In this document: positions 31,753-43,000 of the stretch, piece by piece
Layout: the number at the start of each line of letters is the position of its first letter
Numbering within the stretch: position 1 is the first letter of the stretch
Assembly (NCBI RefSeq): GCF_030269925.1
Contig: NC_085133.1
Coordinates: 1,880,001-1,944,000, forward strand
DNA: 64,000 bases
Reading direction: 5' to 3'
Origin: Bombyx mori
Taxonomy: Eukaryota; Arthropoda; Insecta; Lepidoptera; Bombycidae
The notes under the pieces: generated by a model
Told to the model about the DNA's origin: nothing
The model's database searches: none
Seen by the model: the letters and a program-made list of their open reading frames with translations, nothing else
Program-made: the position numbers and the translations under genes

Positions 31753-33433
31753 AGATTGTCTACACGCGCTACTCCTTGGCATTAAACAATTCAAATGTTA
31801 CTTTATCACAGAATATTATTTCGTAATACATTTTCGATACATTTTAGTGTTACGGTGGTTAGTTACCAGTTTGAACAATTGTTGAATTATATATATATTT
31901 AAAAAAAAATATTGATCTGTACGCGACTGTACGCGCTGTCTTAAGAGAAAAATACAGGGTGCATTTGTGTATTTGAGAACAAAGCGAAACGAAAACACTC
32001 GGGATTGAGAATCGAGAGGTTCGGTCGAATTTAAATCATTCGGTTTTTTTTAAACGATTATATCGAGAGGTTAAAGGTTATTCGGCTTAAGCGAAATTTC
32101 TCTTAATACGCGACATTTATCTTTGTAATTAAAGGTCCGTTTTATTTGGTATTAACATTTATCAGCATCAACAGTTCGATGTTTTTAATTGAACTTCAAT
32201 TAAGTTTACCCCATTCAAATAGTTGAAGTATTTTTTTTTTGTGTATTATTATATTTTTTCCAAATTTCAAAATTTAAATGGCTCTGCCGTGAAGTTGCAA
32301 AAATTTCTCAAATTTAAAACCTACAAGCGTATAATTAATTATTTACTGCAATACAACAAAATTGAGTGTTTGTTTTACAAAAATTGTTCGATTCCCAATA
32401 GTGATAAACGTCTTTATAAACGCGCTAAATTTCGACAACTTTGTTGAATTTTTGTTTTTTAATTTCAATGACATTTTGACGAATTTGATATTGTCCCATA
32501 AAACAATTTGTATAGTATTGTATGATTTAAGTGATTTATATCGGAGATGAGCGTATGAGTGCCGCGCCAAGGGACCGCTATGTCGCATCAGGCAAACGGA
32601 TCACGTCTAGAGATAAGCAGTAATCGTATTGTTGTTTTTAGCTTTTAATTTTGTTGTACGATTGTTTGGGCGTTGAAGAAAAATGTTTTTCTATTTGTTT
32701 AGTAAAGAATCGGGCGAATCGTCTCTAAGACTATATCCGTTTTGTCATATCTAAATCAATATCAAATTTGAAAGTCGTTATAATCATACTATCTAGCCGA
32801 GAAACAGAGATATCTTAGCGTTATTTTACGTTTTACCAGAACGTGTAAAATCGTAAAGTACTTAAAGCGTATTAAAATTGTAAAATATTTTATAGGTAAC
32901 CCTTCTATAACACGGTAGATACGTTCCTACAAAGGTCCGCGTTGTGCGAAACCATGTTATATGAGACTAGAAGTCGGTACAAAAACGTGGGTACTTTTGT
33001 GAATGGAACATCTCAACTATGCCTCTATGTATGTTTTTAATTATTATACATAAACAAATAGCTGTAAAATTTCGCTTATTCCCATTATATTGTCTGTTCA
33101 TGGTTCCTAATGTAATTTTCTAAATAATTTTAAACAAAAATCTCGTTATCGTGTTGTAGAATGACCGCGTTATAACAGGGTTTTGGATTATTTTTCTTTC
33201 CGTGTTAGAGTGAAACCGTGTTATAGGGAGTGTTAATTGTTCATTGAATTTTCTTGATACCGTAAAATCTCTTATCTAAATGGTACATTCAAGTATGTTT
33301 TGTTTCGGAGTTCGTAAACACGCTTCGAACCTCGAATCGAAGTGATGATGGGACCACGTATGTCCCTCTATTAGAAATTAGGGTACAGCGTTTTGATACA
33401 CGAAATTTAATGAAGTGATGTTTCGTTAAGATC
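31753..33433. other. Intergenic, no gene recognised
   Basis: AT-rich. No coding frame with a recognisable domain and no repeat that I can name. Confidence 0.4.
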
Positions 33434-33608
33434 TGTGTGCTTAGTGCGAGTTTTTAACGTTTTCGATAGCGTAAAAGTTAACTCGTATTTGTATGGAGCT
33501 TGGAACGTTTGCCTACGTTTGCCGCTAGAGGCGCTGTTCCAATTGCATACAAATACGAGTTAACTTTTACGCTATCGAGAATGTTAAAAAACTCGCACTA
33601 AGTACACT
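33434..33608. mobile_element. Palindromic MITE, copy 7
   Basis: 175 bp with well-preserved inverted halves: TGTGTGCTTAGTGCGAG at the left and CTCGCACTAAGTACAC at the right. Confidence 0.9.
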
Positions 33609-34519
33609 GTTGAAAAGACATGAATAAATTTGGCTCGCGCAGCCTCGAGTGTACAGGGTTCGTTATTGTCGGTCACGTGTGGCATTCCGCTGTGTGTGTG
33701 CGGTATCAATAAATAGATTTGACCAAATTTTTTTTTATTCATCTTTCCGTTACATGTTGTTTCATTCCATGAGAATTGTGGATTTAGTGATTTGATAAAA
33801 AATTTTCGTCCCGATATGTTGTAACCAAAAGTGATGCTAGTTGATTTGTCGCGTGTCTGCGCGAAGGTCCGTCGTAGACGCGTCCGTAATTACGAATGTG
33901 AAACCAAACAAAAACAAATGAGCGCTCTGTAAATCACTCTACTCTTTGAAATATAACACATTCGCAGTTTCGAACGAATCTCGATGGGTCGCGTGTGATT
34001 GATACTATCTCAATATCTTTAAGTTTCTCGTCCGTGTGGTTGTTTCCACGTGAAAATGTAAAGAGAAAATGTTTGTTGGTTGTGTGTCGCTCTGAACTAT
34101 ATAGTTAGTGTAAACGCGTGTTGGTTTGTCGTTGATGAGACAGAGGCGAAGTGTGCGCGGAGGGAGAGGCCTTATGTACGAGGGGCGCGGGCGACGCCGG
34201 GCACTGAGCTTGTATAGGTATCCGCAGGCTGCCTTCAAGGACTCGATCCGAAACTTTGGTAAAATATTATATAAAAGCGAAATATATGTGTTTTTATTAC
34301 GATTACATTCTTTTATTTCATTGACTTACCTTTCATGATATCAAAAGGAGTATTGCACCTAAATCAGTGCTTTTAGGCCCTTCAAGCACCGGTCACTAAA
34401 CTCTTCGATCAGTGGGTGTGATTGTGGGTACAATTTTTCCTTATTAGGATGGGCAAGGGGATCTAAGCTCATACATCCTTGTCTGTTCTAAATAATTTCT
34501 GAAATATAACCCATACATA

Positions 34520-34684
34520 CAACTCACTGAGTTTCTCGTCGGATCTCCTCAGCGGGTCCCGATTCCGATCCAGTGGTAAATTCTGCGAAGCGCTGCTCTT
34601 GCTAGGGTTAATGTTAGCAAATTAGCACTTACCCGTACGAGAGTAGCTGGAATAGCCTCAGACTACCAGCGAATAGGTAGGAAG
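34520..34684 (-). mobile_element. LINE 3'-end fragment, diverged subfamily
   Basis: CTCACTGAGTTTCTCGTCGG, AAATTCTGCGAAGCGCTGC, ending GACTACCAGCGAATAGGTAG. The piece at 34368-34400 (TTCAAGCACCGGTCAC) is probably from the same insertion. Confidence 0.65.
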
Positions 34685-35269
34685 AAATAGCACCTAAAAG
34701 ACACGTGCATACCTTCATGTCGTGAACAGCTCAAGCCTTATAGAGCACCAAGTCCAGTAGTGCTAGGCGTAGGAACCGATGCTATGCGAATTTCTTCAGA
34801 ATTTTTTGATAAAGGTACACATTGTGGGACGTACGGTTAGCTAACAAGTTTTTGTTGCTTATTTCAACCGCGAAGAAGTTATGTCTCGTTTGAAAGGTAG
34901 AACAGTGGTTAAACAAGTGATCAGTTGTCCCGAATCCAGGGATATCATTTCTGTGATTCCGGAGGCCAAAGTTACCATGCTGCGAACCTGTGTCAATAAG
35001 GAAAGACAATAATGCAATAAACTGGCTAAAAGCAATAAACGATATTTAACCATCTGCCTTGTAAGAATTTCAGTATGAGATTTGGTTTAGTAGTTTTCTT
35101 CAGATAAGGTGGGGATTTCACAAACAATTTTATAAAAAAATTGTGTAGAGAAACAATGTGAATGATGTTATTTTTTATATTTATTGTTTCTCAAGTCTTG
35201 ACCGAGTTCATTACAGAATCGTGTGCTCCAAAGTACTTGAATATAATAATTGAGAACAAGCATGCTCAG

Positions 35270-35470
35270 TGATCTGGTCGACCCAATTTAGGATTCCCCG
35301 TTTCACGGGTAGGGTAGGTAGATACCAACCTAAATAATTTTAAACATAGAAATAATAAAACCTAGAGAGCAAACTAATCTGCTTATCACTCAGTTTGCCT
35401 GATGTAGGAATCGAACCCACGACCCTCGGCCCAACAAGGGTGCTAACTACTGCACCAAGGTTTTAGTCAA
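35270..35470 (-). mobile_element. tRNA-headed SINE, third family, diverged
   Basis: On the minus strand it has TTGGTGCAGTAGTTAGCACC and GGGTTCGATTCCTACATCAG, plus a body with GGATTCCCCGTTTCACGGG. Related to 24935-25330. Confidence 0.6.
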
Positions 35471-36737
35471 ATCAGAATATAATGTTAACTTGAGGGTTTG
35501 GCTCCGGAAGTGTCTGTAAAGGGGAAGCAGATGACCCTGGTCACAGGTATACCAAGATATACTTGCCTCCTTGAGGGCATCAATAAAAAATACTTTAGAT
35601 TCACTTTTAATCCTAATAGTAACTTATTCTCAACTGACAAAAAAAAATTCAGTTAATAAATTTTATTGATAAAAAATTACATATAAATAGTCTATTTATA
35701 CACAATTTCGTAACTTAAAAATTCCATCGATGGCACTTATTAGTTTCACAACAATAAAATTGATTAAAATATCTGGAGATTCAAGTTCTGTTACATAGTA
35801 TACTTAAGTCTACACTTTCTTTCAATTATATTCTTACATTAAAAACTATGCCATTTGATTTTTTATAATAAGTATATTAAATTTCACATTTTAAATAACA
35901 AATCAATAAAAATTTAATTGTTCTCGGATTAATTGCAAATAATAAGTAGGTAACTAAATTCATAGAAGAAATGTCCCTTATTTCAACATGTACCTATGTG
36001 CCTAGAGTAAATTTTACTACCAAACTTTACAATGGGATTCTTTATGCGTTTTATTTTGAACTTTTTACATATTTTTATTTACTTTAACTCAGTGTAAAGA
36101 AGTAATTTTCGATTGAGAATAGCATTGCATTGCTTTAAAGTTTATAGGTAGGTAGGTAATAAATAAAAAATGTTGTGTTTAACGTCAAGTTGACATCTTT
36201 CAAGTTTGACAAGTGATACTGACAGCATGATATCTAGCGCTGCAAGTATTATGCAATAGGTACCAAACACTTGACTTTTACAGTTACTGTTTGAGAGTTA
36301 CTCTAGTATTAAATAAATGCAATGAAATGTAAAGGTGGTTTTATTTTTATAACGTTTGTTATATCGAAAACTCGAATGAAGGCAGATTAACAAATTTTAA
36401 AATTAATAAAAGAAATTAAGAGCTCCATATTATATACACAATATATTTTTAATTTAATTTTCATTACTGTGATTTATCAGATGCAAAATGTAAAATCACA
36501 ATACAACCACTTAGATGTTATATAGATTGTGACATTTTTTATAATTCAATAGAAAATACGATACTGATTCACGCTACTAGAAGACAGAATTGCAAGGGTA
36601 ACGGCAAAGCCACAGATTAATATATTAGTTACTACGGGCCAGCCGATAAAATTCAATTTCATCAGTTCACTTGGTAAACATCCATTCAATTGACAAACAT
36701 TTTTTTATTATTGTTTTGATTCCATAATGTCCGATCA

Positions 36738-36743
36738 TTTATT
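36738..36743 (-). terminator. Candidate poly(A) signal of the LD-motif gene
   Basis: AATAAA on the minus strand, about 103 bases after the TAG at 36846-36848. Others lie further downstream, so the real site is uncertain. Confidence 0.3.
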
Positions 36744-36845
36744 GGGATTGTATTGTGGGAATTTTCTAGTAAACGTTAACGTTAGAGTGTAAAAAATAAA
36801 ACATAGCGTTTACATTTCAATGCACTTCCGCGTAAATACGGTGAT

Positions 36846-37010
36846 CTACATGATAACACAAGGCATGGCGCAGCACAGCGGCAGACAGATCGGGACGGCG
36901 GTCTTCTTCTCGGAGTGCTTCTCTTTCATGCGCGAGCCGGACTCGTACTCGTACATGCCGCGGCCGGAAGCGTACGCGCCGCCGCCCTGCATCGCCTGCA
37001 ACATGCGCCT
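36846..37010 (-). CDS. LD-motif gene, last coding exon
   Basis: 54 codons plus TAG. Encodes RRMLQAMQGGG, GRGMYEYESGSRMKEKHSEK and the Cys-rich end. The acceptor (ATATTTGAG) is weak, but the frame, GC content and fit with the previous exon support it. Confidence 0.7.
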   Translation of the reverse strand, partial: RRMLQAMQGGGAYASGRGMYEYESGSRMKEKHSEKKTAVPICLPLCCAMPCVIM

Positions 37011-40000
37011 CTCAAATATTACTGTCGGGCAGCCCACAGATATTTTTTTTTGGTACAATTTTTCCTTATTAGGAAAGGCAAGGGGATCTAAGCCCATACA
37101 TTTAAGCCCATACTTAATACTATATTGTTTACATAATGATTGTATTTTTTTTTTGTTTAACGAAACGACACGTAGCCCATATGATAAAAGTGGTCTTTTT
37201 TCCCTACATATTCTAGTAATCTCGAGGGATCATATTAGATTCACAGATTGAGTAGGTGAGCTCACATGGCTCAAACCTGACGACGTTGCTAAAATTAACC
37301 CTAGCAAGAGCCGTGCTGCGCAGAATCTACCATTGGATCGGAAACTCCGTGAACTGTCTGTGGGTTAGTTTACTCGTCGAACCGTTCGTCGCAAGCGACG
37401 GTAAAAAGTGTCATTGACATGAACATTGACATAGTCAATGATAAAAAAAAATGGATTTAAAATTTTAGAACCGCTGTTATTGTTAAGCTACTAAGAAGCT
37501 ACTCACGCTAGACTGGTATCCGGCTGACGTCACTAAGGGCGCGTCCTTCTTGGCGAAGGGCGTGTGTCCCGGGGGGTAGTACACGGCGGGCCCGGCCACG
37601 TTCTTGGTGCCGGCGATTAGGGTCGACTTGTTGCTGGGCGCGTCCCGGGACTGGGTGGAGCTCTCGTGCGTCACTTCCGTTTTACGACGGACCACGCCAT
37701 CCGGCTGGGTTGGGAAGCGCTGGAATAAAGGAATAGTAAAAGTTTTTCGCACCGCGCGCGCATTATCTAAAAAAGGCTATTTAATTCAAAAATACTGGTT
37801 TTCGCAAAACTTTGCTATTCAACTTGTGTGTGTGTCCGTGTGTCTTAAACTCCAGCATCCAGAACAGTGCCCCGGGGACAGAAGACCACAAAATATATCA
37901 AGCAATCATTTGTGAGTACCTTCCCCTTTTTAGTCGGTTTAGTTTTCTGGGAATTTAAATTTAACTCAACAAACTTGTTTATACAGCCCATAGACATCTA
38001 CAACGTAAATGCGCCACCCACCTTGAGATATAAGTTCTAAGGTCTCAGAATATTTACAACGGCTGTCCCACCCTTCAAACCGAAACGCATTACTGCTTCA
38101 CGGCAGAAATAGGTAGGGCGGCGGTACCTACCCGTGCGGACTCACAAGAGGTCCTACCACCAGTAATTACGCAAATTATAATTTTGCGAGTATGATTTTT
38201 ATTACACGATGTTATTCCTTCACCGTGGAAGTCAATCGTGAACATTTGTTGAGTACGTATTTCATCAGAAAAATTAGCTGCGGGATTCGATCACCGGTGC
38301 ATCGCTCGACACGAATGCACCGGACATCTTTAGGCCACGACGACTTCAAATCTATCTGAGAAATAAACAAAAAAATTAACGAAACTCAACTCTGATTTTG
38401 GTCAGTGCGGGCTCACAAGAGATCCTGCCACCAGTAAAAATATAAACATAGTTGAATAACTTAGCTTAATAACCACTTACAGCTTCAGGGAAGTCGGCGA
38501 GTAGATCGTCCAGTTTCTTGGGCGTCTGCTGGTCGTGCGGGGGCGAGGGGGGCAGCGGGGAGGGGGAGCGGGTGGAGCCGCGGGGGAAGGGGCCCGGCGA
38601 GGGGGAGGCGGGGAAGCGCTGCGTCGCGTTGTGCGAGGAGTACGTCGTCTCGCTGTATTTGTAGCCCGATGGACCCTGCGACAGAGGGAATAATGCCTTC
38701 ATGAAAATCCAGAGCATTAGAAATAGCTAAAGGCCATTTTTTTAAATCTCCACACCGTCATTTTCAGACATATTGTCGTAATGTTTTGCTAAAATTCAAT
38801 TGTATAATCTGAATAATATATTATGCTTATTATATCATCTAATATATTATGCTTATGATAATACATTATTTTATTTATTGAACTTAATACACGCGTCACG
38901 ATCTTGGTCTGGGATGTCATCTCGGATCCTCCCGATCCACTAACGGTGCTTTTAGGTACTTCAAGCACCGGTCACCGTTCTCGTCGAACCCGTCGCTTGC
39001 GACGAAGGGCTCGACGAGTAAATTAACTCTCAGACACAGCCCACTGAGTTTCTCGCCGGATCTTCTCAGTGGGTCGCGTTTCCGATCCGGTGGTAGATTC
39101 TGCGAAGCACGACTCTTGCTAGGGTTCGTGTTAGCAACATCGTCAGGTTTGAGCCCCGTGAGCTCACCTACTAAAGTTAGGGTTACGCTGACATAGCCGC
39201 TAGGGCTATCAGCTTAGGTAGGATAAAAAAGGTCTGGGATGAACTTCAAAACTAACTATCCGATTTTGAATATTTTAAAAAAATTCCAAATGTATGCTTT
39301 AATCCAACTGGAGCTATGCAAATGTATGTTTCTCCATAATTGGATGCATATGTAATTAAACTAGTAGTCGACTAGGAGTCAAAATTCGACTATAAATAAT
39401 TAAAGTTATAGGTTTGTACAATATTATTATTCTATAGTCAAAGACTATTATAATATACTTCGGACTTTTTGGCGGGAACGCGAGGAGTGAAGTTGTGTGA
39501 TTTGTTTTATTTTGTCTATTTAGTGTTTCTTCAGGTTTAAATGTGTAACAATGGTGGTTTATTAACTGTTTAATATCTGTGAAAGTGCACAAATGTGGGA
39601 AAATGAAACAAAGCTGCTGGACGTAACTTCTCGGGTTCCTCCAAAAAGTCCACTGAAAAAATCTCAGTAAATGACCACCATTTTACTGCGATTATATTTC
39701 ATCCCATATCATCTCATTTCATTAAATTTCATCCCAGTTGATTAATGTCTCAAATTAATCATCTTCATTTCATTTCACTCTATATTATCATTTTTCATAA
39801 AATTAAGAATATAAAGTAAAATAAGACATGACTTAAAGGTCTTAGTTACCAGGTCATAAAATCTCTTAAAAAAAAATAATATACTTCTATAATCACAGAT
39901 TTCGCCAAGACTACACTTTAGATATACCGGTAAAATGGGGCGATTAGGGATTGAAAGGCGAATCGGGAAAAAACCGGAAAAATCTTTCGACGCTCAATAT

Positions 40001-43000
40001 AAGTTTTATATTCGTTGCAAAATCTTCCATTTTTTTGTAGTTTAATAGTAGAATGTTGATAGTTCACAAAACAACTCTGAATATGCATGATAATAGCTGC
40101 TAACTTATAAAAAATCGCGTTTCAAATTAACTTCCTGTGGTGGTAATTATTTTAGTGCTAGAAACTTTGCTCTCTTTTAGTTATTTGATAATAATAGAAG
40201 ACGACTATGATTTATAAACGTTATTTAGTGTTTGAACCAGCATATATATTAAAGGTAAGTCTCAGTTGTTATTGGTTTTAATGTATTTGATTAAATAAAA
40301 ATACATGTAAAATCTGTTGTTTTTGGGGATATTGGGGACGTCTTAGGTACAAATAACAACGAAAAAGGGGTCAATTGGGATGAGAATACGTGAAATGGAA
40401 ACGACCTAAGTATAAATAGGTATAGGTTTGTAGGGTTGTCTATGTAGTTATAACAATATTTTTTTAATTTGTTGGTAAAAATCTGGTTTATCGAAGCGAA
40501 ATTGGGAATAAGTCTTTAGTTGAAATAAATAAGCAATTCAATATAAGTAAGTCGATTTTGCAGAGACATGTAACAAGATCAATGAAATCTCAAGGTGGAC
40601 AAAAATGTCTAAGTAATACATAATAAAATATTTAATATTTGTTCAGAGTGGGGGTATTCATCTGATTAATCCATGGAATAACCGACACACCTAATCTCTT
40701 AACCCAGATAGAAATATCAGCCCCTAAGTACTTACCAAGAACGGAGAAATATAAACCGTTTCTAAGAAAGCCCACTATATAAGTGTAAATATATATATAT
40801 ATATATGTTGTTGTTACTGCACTGTCGATTGCACCTATAATTGAGGTGATGTCTGCCATGTACTTTTGTCAGTTTTTAAATATTTTTTATTGATGATCAC
40901 TTTGTTGGTGCAACTGAATAAATAAATTAATTAAAACTATATATAAAAATAAAAGTAGTGCCAACCCTAGCAAATTTCTCATTTCGTCCCAATTAACCGC
41001 AATTTTCGGGTAAATAGGGATTACACCTATTTTTGCATTTTTTGCTTAAACTGGAATGCTAGTTGCATAATTTTAAATTAGACAACAAAGATGCCCCCAA
41101 GACTCAATCATTTTGATCCTGATATAGCATTATATACATCAACAACTACCTTAAAATTGCTCATAAAGTTGGAATTTGTCCCTAATCGCCCCATTTTACG
41201 GTACCTATGTTAGTAAAGACAAACAATACCGGTAAAATGGGGCGATTAGGGATTGAAAGGCGAATCGGGAAAAAACCGGGAAAATCTTTCGACGCTCAAT
41301 TTATGTTTTATATTCGTTGCAAAATCTTCCATTTTTTGTAGTTTAATAGTAGAATGTTGAAAGTTCACAAAACAACTCTGAATATGCATGATAATAGCTG
41401 CTAACTTATAAAAAATCGCGTTTCAAATTAACTTCCTGTGGTGGTAATTATTTTAGTGCTAGAAACTTTGCTCTCTTTTATTTATTTGATAATAATAGAA
41501 GACGACTATGATTTATAAACGTTATTTAGTGTTTGAACCAGCATATATATTAAAGGTAAGTCTCAGTTGTTATTGGTTTTAATGTATTTGATTAAATAAA
41601 AATACATGTAAAAATCTGTTGTTTTTGGGGATATTGGGGACGTCTTAGGTACAAATAACAACGAAAAAGGGGTCAATTGGGATGAGAATACGTGAAATAG
41701 AAACGACCTAAGTATAAATAGGTACAGGTTTGTAGGGTTGTCTATGTAGTTATAACAATATTTTTTAAATTTGTTGGTAAAAATCTAGTTTATTCGACGA
41801 GAAATTGGGAATAAGTCTTTAGTTGAAATAGATAAGCAATTTAATATAAGTAAGTCGATTTTGCAGAGACATGTAACAAGATCAATGAAATCTCAAGGTG
41901 GACAAAAATGTCTAAGTAATACATAATAAAATATTTAATATTTGTTCAGAGTGGGGGTATTCATCTGATTAATCCATGGAATAACCGACACACCTAATCT
42001 CTTAACCCAGATAAAAATATCAGCACTGTCGATTGCACCTATAATTGAGGTGATGTCTGCCATGTACTTTTGTCAGTTTTTCAATTTTTTTTATTGATGA
42101 TCACTTTGTTGGTGCAACTAAATAAATAAATAAATTAAAACTATATATAAAAACAAAAGTAGTGCCAACCCTAGCAAATTTCTCATTTCGTCCCAATTAA
42201 CCGCAATTTTCGGGTAAATAGGGATTACACCTATTTTTGCATTTTTTGCTTAAACTGGAACGCTAGTTGCATAATTTTAAATTAGACAACAAAGATGCCC
42301 CCAAGACTCAATCATTTTGATCCTGATATAGCATTATATACATCAACAACTACCTTAAAATTGCTCATAAAGTTGGAATTTGTCCCTAATCGCCCCATTT
42401 TACGGTATTCAATTTATTCTCAATTTCTACGCAGCCTGTAAACATTGTTGCTTATATTATATGCTATTTATTTATTGTCAAACTTTTCTTATTCATTTCA
42501 TATTTCTCCGTCAGCGCAATTTTCGTAAAAGGTGTAGTGTGTTAATTAGAACTAAATAACAAGGATTCTCTACAACTATCATTGTTGTATCTATTTCTTA
42601 AATGTATCTTGAGGTGGCCAAGAAAATGAATAAACGCGTTACTTCTTCAAATACTCATTATATTATTTTTAATTATTTTACAAATCGACGCTTGAAAGGC
42701 AAACGTGACTAAGAGACAATGCGTGAACTTTACAGTAGACTAATTTAAAGTTGAAATACATGAAAACAAAATTTATTTTAACGAATCTAGCTGTAGTAGA
42801 ATCTAGCTAGTAGCTGTAGGATTGAAATTATTTTAATAGACCTAGAAATATATATTTTTTGCGCATCGAATATGGTTATTGCCTATCATTTATGTACAAG
42901 GTAGTTATTGTCGCTTAGTCATGTTTGCCTTTCAAGTGTCGAAATATAGAATTGAAATGCGCGTCCATCTTTTTTCTTCGTGTTATAATTTTTTAAATTT

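Larger units (their letters stand above)
33609..36737. other. Intergenic, with decayed repeats
   Basis: Mostly AT-rich. It contains a diverged LINE tail (34520-34684) and a diverged SINE (35270-35470), listed separately. The short GC-rich stretch around 34125-34230 holds an Arg-rich frame with no domain. No gene is supported. Confidence 0.4.

Noticed and set aside
36820..37251. 143-residue + strand frame
   Set aside because: Antisense to the last exon of the LD-motif gene and then runs into repeat sequence; no domain.
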